From a virus, in IMG/VR virus record IMGVR_UViG_3300031718_000017, positions 1-48,194 of that record: DNA of 48,194 nt. One strand, given 5' to 3'. Position 1 is the first letter of the stretch. Every line of letters begins with the position of its first letter. Made by a program: the position numbers and the translations under genes. Of this stretch, positions 15,613 to 23,578 are shown piece by piece. The notes under the pieces are model-generated. The model worked only from the letters and a program-made list of their open reading frames with translations. It made no database searches and was not told where the DNA came from.

Positions 15613-16928
15613 TGAGCTCTGGACCGTGGCCCTCGAAGCGAGCCTATCCCTATACCCCTGGCAGCGAGAAGCCAAGCGGATCGATTCTGCTGTGGGACGG
15701 AACCACGCCGACCGGAGGCGCGTCGCTCGTCTGCAATATCTTCGGCAACCCGAACAACCCGAGCTCCATCCCGATACGCGAGATTTACTTCCCGGTCATC
15801 CCCGGAGCGATTGACTTCTACCTCGGCTACCAGGGCGTTCCGGCGGGCGTTCTTCCGAACTACACGACGCAGAACGCTGGCTGCGAGAGCGTTGACTTCG
15901 ACGGCGTCGCGTACCTAACGCTCGCGTATCATTCAGGCGTCTACTCAGGCGTTCCGATCTACGTTTTCGTTCGCAGCCTTCCGACCGGTCCGTTCCGAGT
16001 AGGGCCGCTCGGCGCCGCGGTGTCAGCCGTCACCGCTTCCCTACCGCTCGGGATCAACGGACCTTCCGGTACGCCGAACGTCTATCTCAAGCAGAACCCC
16101 TTGCCGATTGCCGATGGCGGCACCGGAACGATGAACCCGCAGCTTATCGCCGGGACGGGAATCACGATCACCGGGACGCCGTTCAACTGGACGATATCAG
16201 CCAGCGGCGGCGGTATCTCGAGCATCGTGGGAAGCGGTCCGATTACGGTTGCCGGCGGCAGCGGACCGACCGCTACGATTGGGCTCAACACGCCTCTCGC
16301 GCTGAACTATGGCGGGACCGGATACTCGTCCCCGGCCCTAACGGCTGGCGCGGGAATAACTATAACCGGCAACATTTTCCAGCCGAGCGGGGCGAACGCT
16401 TGGACGATTGTCAACAGCGGCGTCACCGGGCTGATCCCAGAAGGAAACCCTGGATCTACCTTTACCGGGAACGTGCTGCTCGAATCGCTCGGCGACAGCC
16501 TGAATATCACCAAAGACGTTGCGAACAACGCGATCAACTTCGATCTCGCCAATCCTATCGGGTTCACCATCGCGGTCGTCGCGCATCTCAGTCCTTCCAC
16601 GATCAATGGAGCGGGTCAAACCGTTACGCTTCCATCTCTCCCCGGCTCTGGAACGTGGTACGTGGAATGCATTTGCCACGGGTTTGGTCTCGGAGTACCG
16701 GCGGCGGATTCAACCTGCACAGGCAACACAATTACTCTGACCGGGGCAAACTGGGGAGCCGTGGTTGGAGACGACATTATCCAATGCCAAGGCACGCGGA
16801 CGCTGTACGTTGCTGCCGTAGTGTCCGCTGGATTGCAACCTTCGGTTACGATCACGGGCAGCGGCGTAACGCTCAATAGCGAATCGAGCTTTATCTCGCT
16901 CGGATTCAAAGCTGTGAGAATCACTTAA
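15612..16928 (+). CDS. Tail fibre protein, 438 aa
   Basis: The protein is Gly/Thr/Ile-rich and contains PLPIADGGTGT (about residues 163-173), the P(L/I)xxGGTG(G/A/T) element typical of trimeric phage tail fibres. A second copy, LALNYGGTG, lies about 65 residues later. Each copy is followed by AG(T/A)GITITG, so there is an internal duplication. The N-terminal 130 residues probably attach to the tail, and the C-terminal 130 residues are beta-rich and may hold the receptor tip. Its 3' end overlaps the antisense HNH gene by eight bases. Confidence 0.72.
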   Translation: MSSGPWPSKRAYPYTPGSEKPSGSILLWDGTTPTGGASLVCNIFGNPNNPSSIPIREIYFPVIPGAIDFYLGYQGVPAGVLPNYTTQNAGCESVDFDGVAYLTLAYHSGVYSGVPIYVFVRSLPTGPFRVGPLGAAVSAVTASLPLGINGPSGTPNVYLKQNPLPIADGGTGTMNPQLIAGTGITITGTPFNWTISASGGGISSIVGSGPITVAGGSGPTATIGLNTPLALNYGGTGYSSPALTAGAGITITGNIFQPSGANAWTIVNSGVTGLIPEGNPGSTFTGNVLLESLGDSLNITKDVANNAINFDLANPIGFTIAVVAHLSPSTINGAGQTVTLPSLPGSGTWYVECICHGFGLGVPAADSTCTGNTITLTGANWGAVVGDDIIQCQGTRTLYVAAVVSAGLQPSVTITGSGVTLNSESSFISLGFKAVRIT

Positions 16929-17451
16929 CATGATTCCAGCTTATCCCTCTAACAACAAACCAGACCGCTCCATTCGTGACTCCGAACATATCTGCTATGT
17001 ACTGGTTACTGTGGCCCTCGAAGCTCAACTGACGTATTTCTCTAACTATTTCATCGGTAAACTTGCTATTATGATGCTGCTCGCCACGCTTAGGATTTTT
17101 GGGACCGCAATCACCTTGTCGTCCGCGCGCTCGTCGGTCATCGAGGTTAGTCTGATACGTTCCGAGATACAGATGCTTTGGATTAACGCAAAGCGGAATG
17201 TCGCAGTGGTGGCATATCAACCTACGTTTAGGGATAGTCCCGTTAACAATGGACCACGACACCCTATGAACAAACTGGTATCGGTACTTGCTTTTAGTTT
17301 TCTGGATTCTTCCATAAAGCAGCTTCCCGGAACGAAAGGTCGCTCCGGTCCAGAGCCAGCAGGTTGGAGTCTTGTTGACCCTGCTCCAAAACCATCGAGA
17401 CTCTTCTGGAGTGAACGATACCCGAAGGCTCTTACCGATCATAGTTGTCAC
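16921..17451 (-). CDS. HNH homing endonuclease (free-standing)
   Basis: 176 residues on the strand opposite to its neighbours. Domains in order: CWLWTG and a VHRVSW strand-helix, the HNH core ICHHCDIPLCVNPKHLYLGT (residues 79-98) with zinc-binding Cys, then a C-terminal helix-turn-helix (EIVREIRQLSFEGHSNQYIA) likely to bind DNA. GTG at 17451 or ATG at 17442. It fills the space between the fibre and nozzle genes and is visibly more AT-rich than both, so it is a recent insertion. It would cut copies of this locus lacking it and spread by repair. It does not disrupt a reading frame. Confidence 0.88.
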   Translation of the reverse strand: MTTMIGKSLRVSFTPEESRWFWSRVNKTPTCWLWTGATFRSGKLLYGRIQKTKSKYRYQFVHRVSWSIVNGTIPKRRLICHHCDIPLCVNPKHLYLGTYQTNLDDRRARGRQGDCGPKNPKRGEQHHNSKFTDEIVREIRQLSFEGHSNQYIADMFGVTNGAVWFVVRGISWNHVK

Positions 17452-17477
17452 TTCTCCAAAGGCTATGGGTATTCCTA

Positions 17478-19532
17478 ATGCCGGATCAAGAGATCGTCGA
17501 TCTCCTGGTCTGCGGGCCGTTCACCGGGATTGATACCCGAACGGCGAGCATCTACGCCGATCCTAAGACGGCCACGACGCTTTCCAACGCCGACACCCAC
17601 CGACTGGAAGGCGCGCTCGCCACCGCCCTAGGTCGTTCGATCTTCCTGCAGTTCGAGAATCTCGAAGGCTCCATCGTCCAAATGGCGGTCTACACCGTCT
17701 CGCAGAACCAAATCTTCTACATCGCTCAGGATAACTCAGGCAACATCGTTTACTACGACGTGTTCAACGCGATCTATGGAACGCTCGGCACCTACACGCT
17801 TTTCACGCAGTCGAAGCAAGCCAACGGCGTTCTGTGGATGAACAACGGCCAGCAAATCTTTATGGGCCCGAGCGGCTTAGTCATCGCCCGTTGGCAGTAC
17901 GCGAAGCCCACACAAGGACAATACGGGTATGCGGTGTCGGCCGTCCCGGGAGTCGCAAACCCCCTCGCCCCGGGAATTTACTCTTACGCCTTCGTGCAAA
18001 AGATAGCTCACGTCAACGAGGACTCGACGACCTACCAATACACGACTCCCGAGGGCGCGATCTCTACCGGGCAGCGTAACGATGGCTCGGATATCTTCCC
18101 TTACAATATCGAGAACCAGAACGGGACGAAGGCGACGTTGATTTCAGGAATCTTTGCGGGATACGAGGACGACGGCTCAGCCTTTACGACGCAAGTGTTC
18201 CGTTATTCGACCAACTCCCCAGCCTGGTTCTTCCTCGTAGAGCTGACTAACAATAGCCAATACACCGACAACGCGACCGACGCCTCAATCGCGGGTAATC
18301 AGCAGCTCGTGCTCAACCAGGACCAGCCCCCCACCGGAGGAGGCCAGGGTAAGAACCCGATAGAGTCGCACCAAAACCGGCTGTGGGTCTGCGCTATAAT
18401 CAACGACAGCGGTACGAAGAACTTACCTCAAACTCAAGTGCAGTATTCTCAGGCTGGCGAGCCGTGGAGTTTCGATAAGCTAAACGCGGTGCTTCTCGTC
18501 GAGGATAACGAGACGACGCTAGGAGTGAACCAGCCGGGCATAACTGGCGTTCCGTTCGGGGACTTTCCTTCTGGGCTGTGCGCGGTCGGTTCATCGCTTA
18601 TGGTCTTGCGTCGGCAGACCACAAGCCTTGTCTACGGCGTGGATGAGTCAACGTACCAGCCGCTAAAGATTTTCGCAGACCTCGGCTGCATCGCGCCGCT
18701 TTCGCTCATCAAGGGTAACGGCCTCAACTGGTGGCTATCGGCGCAGGGTTTCTATAGCTTCGACGGCAGCAACGTGCAGTGGATTTCTAAACCGATCTAC
18801 AACCTGCTCCAATCGCTCGGACCAGCAACGCTACAAACGGCGGTGGGAGCGTACAAGGACCTCACTTGTTTTTGGTCGTTCCCGCAAAACTCGGTTTATG
18901 CGGGCGGACTAACGCTACGGTACTACATTCCCACGCAGACCTGGGACGTGTTGCCGTACTCGACCCCGTCGTGCAGCTTCGGAACGTCCTTGCCTAGCGA
19001 TCTCACCCTCTTTCCGTTGAGTATGAACCAAATCGCGGCGGTTCGCCCAAACTCGTTTGCGATCGATCTCTGGCAGACCGGCGATACGGATCTCGGAAAC
19101 GCCATTGTAGCAACGTTCGTTAGCCAGGAGAGCGACACGGGCGAAGGCATGTGGGAGAAGATTTACAAGAACGTCGCGGTCGAGGCTCCGATTCAGCCGG
19201 GAGTCTCCGTCGATATCACGCTCTTTATAAACGAGGTTTCGTATTTCACTTGGCTGGACGTTGACCTCGGGAGCGGGCCTCCGACCAAGGCGTTCAACGT
19301 TCCTAACAATCAGCAGCCGGGAACCGTGTTGCCGACCGGGCAGAGCTTTCCGAACGGCGCCTCAAACCGCGGCTATACTTGCCAGCTCGAACTCGTGCTG
19401 CATAACGCGGCTGGCGCGAGCGGCCCCGCAGTCATCTATCGCGCGAAGGTCGGCGGGACTATGTCGCGCCAGTGGACGGTTCGGTCGCCCGACAGGCCGG
19501 CGATTCCGGAGACGGGGCACAATCAGCCATGA
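17478..19532 (+). CDS. Tail nozzle / tail stabilisation protein
   Basis: A 684-residue protein from ATG at 17478; an upstream TTG at 17445 is less likely because it lies within the HNH gene. The N-terminus (GPFTGIDTRTAS) resembles the opening of podovirus nozzle and P22 gp10-like proteins, and the body consists of repeated beta blades with YxF/WxF patterns, consistent with a beta-propeller. The C-terminus contains a binding-type domain with DITLFINEVSYFTWLDV. It would hang beneath the adaptor and carry the fibre. ATGA overlap with the next gene. Confidence 0.7.
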   Translation: MPDQEIVDLLVCGPFTGIDTRTASIYADPKTATTLSNADTHRLEGALATALGRSIFLQFENLEGSIVQMAVYTVSQNQIFYIAQDNSGNIVYYDVFNAIYGTLGTYTLFTQSKQANGVLWMNNGQQIFMGPSGLVIARWQYAKPTQGQYGYAVSAVPGVANPLAPGIYSYAFVQKIAHVNEDSTTYQYTTPEGAISTGQRNDGSDIFPYNIENQNGTKATLISGIFAGYEDDGSAFTTQVFRYSTNSPAWFFLVELTNNSQYTDNATDASIAGNQQLVLNQDQPPTGGGQGKNPIESHQNRLWVCAIINDSGTKNLPQTQVQYSQAGEPWSFDKLNAVLLVEDNETTLGVNQPGITGVPFGDFPSGLCAVGSSLMVLRRQTTSLVYGVDESTYQPLKIFADLGCIAPLSLIKGNGLNWWLSAQGFYSFDGSNVQWISKPIYNLLQSLGPATLQTAVGAYKDLTCFWSFPQNSVYAGGLTLRYYIPTQTWDVLPYSTPSCSFGTSLPSDLTLFPLSMNQIAAVRPNSFAIDLWQTGDTDLGNAIVATFVSQESDTGEGMWEKIYKNVAVEAPIQPGVSVDITLFINEVSYFTWLDVDLGSGPPTKAFNVPNNQQPGTVLPTGQSFPNGASNRGYTCQLELVLHNAAGASGPAVIYRAKVGGTMSRQWTVRSPDRPAIPETGHNQP

Positions 19533-20041
19533 GTGGCACTGGGCAACGAATCCCCGTATCGATCAGCCCAGGCTCGGGCGGCCCGGGCTTCCATGCCGCG
19601 TCTCGCTCGACCGGAGCGCTTCAATCTCAGGCGCCGGCTGTCTCGAACGTCCAGATTCAGCAAGTCCTCGGATCGATGGTTACGACCTTTTCGCTGCCGG
19701 TTCCGCACCTTGGGCAGCAGGGCGCGACGGCCGACGTTCACTTCACGCAGGCTCTCGGATTGCCGAATATCACGCTGGCGAAAGGCGCGGCGGGGCTCGT
19801 CATTGTGACGCTCGATCTCGCCGAGCAGGGCAACGGATTCACCGTAAACTTTTCCCGGCAGCTTCAGTACGGCGGGATCTCGCCGCAGAACGTCTGGACG
19901 CTGCCACCAGGGGCAACCTTCAACGGCGGCAAAGTGGTCGGGGTTGCGCGGATTGTCGCTCTTGCGACGGCCGCGGCTCAGACCTTGACGGTCCTTTGCA
20001 ACGCCCACGTCGTCGGGATTCCTCCCGCAACGGCGGCTTGA
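19529..20041 (+). CDS. Virion protein following nozzle, 170 aa
   Basis: ATGA overlap with the nozzle stop fixes the start at 19529. The first 40 residues are Gly/Ser/Pro-rich. The rest looks beta-rich with a regular hydrophobic pattern and almost no charge, ending in Pro-Ala-Thr-Ala-Ala. Probably a tail or fibre-linked structural component. No family recognised. Confidence 0.6.
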   Translation: MSGTGQRIPVSISPGSGGPGFHAASRSTGALQSQAPAVSNVQIQQVLGSMVTTFSLPVPHLGQQGATADVHFTQALGLPNITLAKGAAGLVIVTLDLAEQGNGFTVNFSRQLQYGGISPQNVWTLPPGATFNGGKVVGVARIVALATAAAQTLTVLCNAHVVGIPPATAA

Positions 20042-20059
20042 TGATAGAATGAGGCGGTA

Positions 20060-20602
20060 ATGGCCGGACTCGGCGGAATCCTTCAACTTTTGATGAGCGG
20101 CGGAGGCGGCGGCTTCGGCGGCGGGATCTCCGGCTTTCCCGGTGGCGGCACAATGTCGCCCGGGGGAGGCGGAAACTTCGGCGGAATGGGCGGCCTCGGC
20201 GGGCTTCTCAGTATGCTCGGAGGCGGCGGTAACAGCGGCAGCATTATGGGCTCGCCCGGCGCCACGCTCTCCAGCGGCGGAACCGTCATCGGTCGCACCG
20301 GCCCTTCCGGAGTCGGCCAAGGCCAGTTCGGAACACCCTACGGCTACCTCGGATCGATGTTTGGCGGCAACCGCAACGGCGGTGGAAACGCCATGAAGTC
20401 GTCGGGGCAGCAGCACCACGGCGGGGTCGGCGGAGGCGGAGGTGGCGGGGGCTCCATGCACGGCGGAGGCGGGGGTGGCGGCTCGATAGGCGGTGGCGGA
20501 GTAGTTTCTAACCCCATTCAGCGCACCGGACCCGGAATGCCAACGCCGCCAATCCTGGGTGGTGGAGGCTTCGGAGGTCTCCAAGGTATCGCGAACGCGT
20601 GA
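20060..20602 (+). CDS. Glycine-rich virion protein, 180 aa
   Basis: More than a third of the residues are Gly, in runs such as GGGGGFGGG and GGVGGGGGGGG, broken by Ser, Met and Pro. The N-terminus MAGLGGILQLLM is hydrophobic. It resembles low-complexity ejected or internal proteins and the Gly-rich start of the protein at 21033. The opposite strand is also open over a long stretch, but that frame is a Pro/Ala shadow of this composition. The stop overlaps the next gene's GTG. Confidence 0.6.
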   Translation: MAGLGGILQLLMSGGGGGFGGGISGFPGGGTMSPGGGGNFGGMGGLGGLLSMLGGGGNSGSIMGSPGATLSSGGTVIGRTGPSGVGQGQFGTPYGYLGSMFGGNRNGGGNAMKSSGQQHHGGVGGGGGGGGSMHGGGGGGGSIGGGGVVSNPIQRTGPGMPTPPILGGGGFGGLQGIANA

Positions 20603-21033
20603 GCTTCAAACTCGTCGAGCTTTCGGAAGATGATCCGTTCGTTGAATCGTCGCTACGCACGTATCTGTGGAAGTACCACATCGAGCGGGTAGGTCCGCAG
20701 CCCCCGAAGCATTGGTGGGGACTCTACGAGGGCGACAAGTTCGCGCTAGCGTTTGGCTATCTCGATCGTGACGACGGTGGAATCGAACTGACCGACGTCT
20801 ACCTGCATCCGTCCAAGCGCGGCGTCCGTGCCGTGAAGTATGCCGGCGAGACGCTCAAACTGTTTCTCGCGCAAGGAGCTTTCCCGTATTGCATGGCCTC
20901 GACGTTCGCGCGCAACAAACGCGCGCTGAAGTGGGCTAAGGATTATCTCGGCCTCGATCCGGTAATCGCCGGGTTCGTGTTCCCGGGGGCTGCGCTAGAC
21001 GCTGAGCGCCGCGCCGTCTTAGAGGGAGCGTAA
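20599..21033 (+). CDS. GNAT-like acetyltransferase-fold protein (internal virion protein A-like)
   Basis: 144 residues with a GNAT-like pattern: an N-terminal strand-helix, FALAFGYLDRDDGGIELTDV (strands 3-4), then LHPSKRGVRAVKYAGETL, which sits where the acetyl-CoA loop and following helix occur, and a late ASTFARNKRALKWAKDYLG helix typical of the family. Small GNAT-like proteins lie in the same position in T7-like phages (gp13-type internal protein) and in other podovirus ejection modules. It lies beside an ATP-grasp gene. Catalysis is not proven, and it may act only as a structural or assembly protein. Coupled by GTGA and TAATG overlaps. Confidence 0.65.
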   Translation: MSFKLVELSEDDPFVESSLRTYLWKYHIERVGPQPPKHWWGLYEGDKFALAFGYLDRDDGGIELTDVYLHPSKRGVRAVKYAGETLKLFLAQGAFPYCMASTFARNKRALKWAKDYLGLDPVIAGFVFPGAALDAERRAVLEGA

Positions 21034-21962
21034 TGGGCTGGTTCCCCCCGTCCGGAGGCGGCTCAGGCGGAGGAGGCGGTGGTGGTGGCTCGTCGCCTTT
21101 CAACCTTACCAGCATCCTAGGCGGAGTCGGCGGAATCGGCGAGATTATCGGGTCGCTGCTTCAAAGCTCGCAATACTCGCAATTGCTCGGCGGGTTGACC
21201 AACGATATGAACTCGGTTCTCGGGCCAGAGGTCAACATGGGGACCGGGTTCCTGAGCAATTTCAAGAACCAGGTCGCGCCAGAGCTTCAAGGCGTTTACG
21301 GATCACAGACCGCTCTTGGCGGCCAGAGCTACGGAACGGCGGGTAATTACGCGAGCGGCGCGGCGGGCGCAGCAGGCGCGCTCGAAAGCAACCCGTACAT
21401 CGGCGGAGCGACGCCACTTATCGGCGGCCTCGAAAACTACAAGAGCTTTACCCCGCAAGAGGAAGCCGCGCTCACGACCGGAGCGGGTGAGGCGGCCTCC
21501 AGCGCCGCGAAAACGATGGCCGCACAGAGCGGTGGCGTGGCGAATCCCGCTTTGCTCGCCGAGAACCTCGCTGGAGCGGCTGGAACGACGTCGTCGCAGA
21601 CCGCCGTGCAACTCGGGTCGATCGCGTCGCAGCAGCACTTGCAGGCGATGGAGGATGCACTTCAAGGCAAGCTCGCGCAGGGTTCGGAGTACACGTCTGC
21701 CGAGTCGGCGGCCGGCGGCATCTATAGCGGCCTGTCGAGCGAGTACGCAGGGCTCTCAGAATCCGAGTTTACTAACGCGCTTGATTCTCTCGGCATCCAG
21801 TCCTCGGAGCTTTCGACCGGAGCTGGGTTGCTTGGGAACGCGGGCTCGTCAATCAGCAATATCCTCGACCAGGTCTACGGAAGCTCTCAGCAGAGCGGTG
21901 GCGGCTACGGCGGGGTGCTGGGCGGCCTCACGAGCCTCCTGGGGCTCATCCCGTTATTATGA
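21033..21962 (+). CDS. Internal/ejected virion protein, 309 aa, Gly/Ala/Ser-rich
   Basis: TAATG overlap with the GNAT-like gene. The protein begins with a Gly-rich stretch (residues 8-20), then long Ala/Gly/Ser-rich, amphipathic helices with few charges and a C-terminal hydrophobic tail (LTSLLGLIPLL). The composition fits proteins injected with the DNA, comparable to T7 gp14-like proteins that insert in the outer membrane. No motif permits a firmer name. Confidence 0.6.
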   Translation: MGWFPPSGGGSGGGGGGGGSSPFNLTSILGGVGGIGEIIGSLLQSSQYSQLLGGLTNDMNSVLGPEVNMGTGFLSNFKNQVAPELQGVYGSQTALGGQSYGTAGNYASGAAGAAGALESNPYIGGATPLIGGLENYKSFTPQEEAALTTGAGEAASSAAKTMAAQSGGVANPALLAENLAGAAGTTSSQTAVQLGSIASQQHLQAMEDALQGKLAQGSEYTSAESAAGGIYSGLSSEYAGLSESEFTNALDSLGIQSSELSTGAGLLGNAGSSISNILDQVYGSSQQSGGGYGGVLGGLTSLLGLIPLL

Positions 21963-22249
21963 CGACGGAGAACATCGCTTCTCTCGCTCCTGTGCAGTCC
22001 GAGGACTTCCCACCGCTCGAGCTGCTTTACGAGCGCATCGTTCCGCTTGACACGGGCTGCGAACTTTGGCTCGGCTCGAACCATCGCAAGACGGGGCCGT
22101 TCATCAAGTGGCACGGCCACCAAGTGCAAGTGCATCGAGCGCTGTGGTTCTACGAGTATGGTATCCTCCCGGCGTTCCGGCTTATGCGCTTGTGCGAACC
22201 ATCGGCCTGCGTCGCGGTCGTTCACCGGACCGTAGCGGCGTGCGTGTAG
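21959..22249 (+). CDS. Small HNH-like protein, 96 aa
   Basis: ATGA overlap with the upstream gene. The layout follows small HNH nucleases: GCELWLGS (like GCWLWTG), then VQVHRALWFYEYG, then RLCEPSACVAVVHR in place of the usual HxCxxxxCVNPxHL. The first catalytic His is replaced by Leu/Met context and the Asn-Pro is replaced, so it may be a degenerate nuclease. It sits exactly between an ejected protein and the ATP-grasp gene, in frame with the operon. Possibly a decayed homing endonuclease or one repurposed. Confidence 0.55.
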   Translation: MTTENIASLAPVQSEDFPPLELLYERIVPLDTGCELWLGSNHRKTGPFIKWHGHQVQVHRALWFYEYGILPAFRLMRLCEPSACVAVVHRTVAACV

Positions 22250-23578
22250 ATGCGCTTCGCCATGATAGGAGCGGAAGGCCCGGACGTTAGCATGGCCGCG
22301 CGCCTTCTCGATGAGGGCCACGAGGTAAAGTGCTACTGCGATAAGGGAAAGGGCCGCGAGCGCTCGGATACGCACGCGCACGTCGGAGAGGGGATACTCG
22401 ACCTTGAGCAGGACTACGAAGCGTTCGTCGCCTGGGCCGAAGGAGCCGTCGAATCGCTCGTCCTTTTCACAACGTCCGGGCTCGGCGACAAAGCCGACGA
22501 GTTGCGCGACCGTGGCCTCATCGTTGTTGGCGGAGGAACCTTTTGCGACCGGCTGGAGAAAGACCGTCTCTTCGGTCAAGGGATCGCCGAGGAAGCTGGC
22601 TGCCGGATTCCGCCGCATCAGGATTTCAGTTCGCTCTCTCAAGTTCGCAAGTGGGCGACGACGCTAGACCGCGAGGTCTACTTTAAGACTAACTCCTACG
22701 TTAGCGCGGATGCAACCCGCGGCTGCGACACTCCCGATGAGCTCCTGCGCTACATTCAAGAGTTACGTGACCAGGGCGTGCGGGACGCCATGAGCGGGAT
22801 GCTCCAAGACAAGATTCCTGGCGTCGCCTATTCGGTCGGGCGCTGGTGGAACGGGAGAGCCTTCGTTGGACCGTGGGAGTCAACGATCGAGCTTAAAGCC
22901 TACGGCAACGACGATTTCGGACCGAGTACCGGGTGCGCGGCGAACGCCGTGTGGTTCACCGAGGAGAACGAGACTGCGATTCGCTGCGGTTTCGAGAACC
23001 TCGCCGCGCTCTTTCGGGAGAACGACGCGCCGCCGTGTCTCTACGATATCAACGCGATCGTCGATAAGGACGGTCAGCCGTGGTTCCTTGAATGGACTCC
23101 GCGCATGGGCTACGACTCAGAGCCGACCTCAACGCGGCTCATCGACGACCTCGGGGCGTGGTTTTGGTATGTCGGAACGGGCCAAGGCGGCTCAGGCTTC
23201 TCCGACGAGCTCGCCTACGCGGTGCGCCTTTCCATTCCGCCGTATCCGTGGGAGCACGTCGAATGGAGCGACAAGAAAACGTGCGTCGGCGTGCGGATAA
23301 GCGAGTACGGCGATAGCCTATGGTCGGGAAACTTCATCGCTTATCAGGTTCGCGACGTCGGCAAGGGGCTTGAGATGGCGAGCCCAGAGGGGATCGTCGG
23401 GCTCTCGCTCGCGCAAGGAGACAGTCTCACGGAGCTTCACGAAGAGGTCATCGCTTTTGCCGACGATATAGATTGCTCGGGAATTTACTGCCGAACGGAC
23501 GGCGCGGCTAAGATTGCGAAGATAGCAGAGACGCTCAAAGAGTCGGGCGTCGCGATCCACGAAGGGCTGGTTGAATAG
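22250..23578 (+). CDS. PurD-like ATP-grasp ligase, 442 aa
   Basis: Full-length ATP-grasp enzyme most like phosphoribosylamine-glycine ligase. N-terminal Rossmann-like start FAMIGAEGPDVSMA, a linker with LEKDRLF, an ATP-binding YFKTNSY (Lys146), GPSTG (224-228, as in PurD GPNTGG), DINAI, and the metal-binding EWTPRMG (281-287, as in PurD ENxRxGD). A C-terminal domain of about 150 residues follows. ATP-grasp enzymes join a carboxylate to an amine through an acyl phosphate. No other purine genes are present, and the gene lies between virion genes, ATG right after a TAG. It may modify a virion or cell-wall component, or feed purine synthesis; substrate unknown. Confidence 0.8.
   Translation: MRFAMIGAEGPDVSMAARLLDEGHEVKCYCDKGKGRERSDTHAHVGEGILDLEQDYEAFVAWAEGAVESLVLFTTSGLGDKADELRDRGLIVVGGGTFCDRLEKDRLFGQGIAEEAGCRIPPHQDFSSLSQVRKWATTLDREVYFKTNSYVSADATRGCDTPDELLRYIQELRDQGVRDAMSGMLQDKIPGVAYSVGRWWNGRAFVGPWESTIELKAYGNDDFGPSTGCAANAVWFTEENETAIRCGFENLAALFRENDAPPCLYDINAIVDKDGQPWFLEWTPRMGYDSEPTSTRLIDDLGAWFWYVGTGQGGSGFSDELAYAVRLSIPPYPWEHVEWSDKKTCVGVRISEYGDSLWSGNFIAYQVRDVGKGLEMASPEGIVGLSLAQGDSLTELHEEVIAFADDIDCSGIYCRTDGAAKIAKIAETLKESGVAIHEGLVE

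Noticed and set aside
16930-17478. Rightward open frame opposite the HNH gene
   Set aside because: The leftward frame has complete HNH motifs; the rightward one has none.
19523-20584. Long leftward open frame (353 codons) opposite the tail and glycine-rich genes
   Set aside because: It is Arg/Ala/His-rich low-quality sequence that mirrors the Gly-rich gene and neighbouring virion genes, has no RBS or motif and runs against a continuous coupled operon.
20060-20602. Possible CRISPR-like repetition in the GGC/GGA-rich stretch
   Set aside because: The repetition is of Gly codons within an open reading frame, with irregular units and no spacers; no CRISPR array is present in the window.
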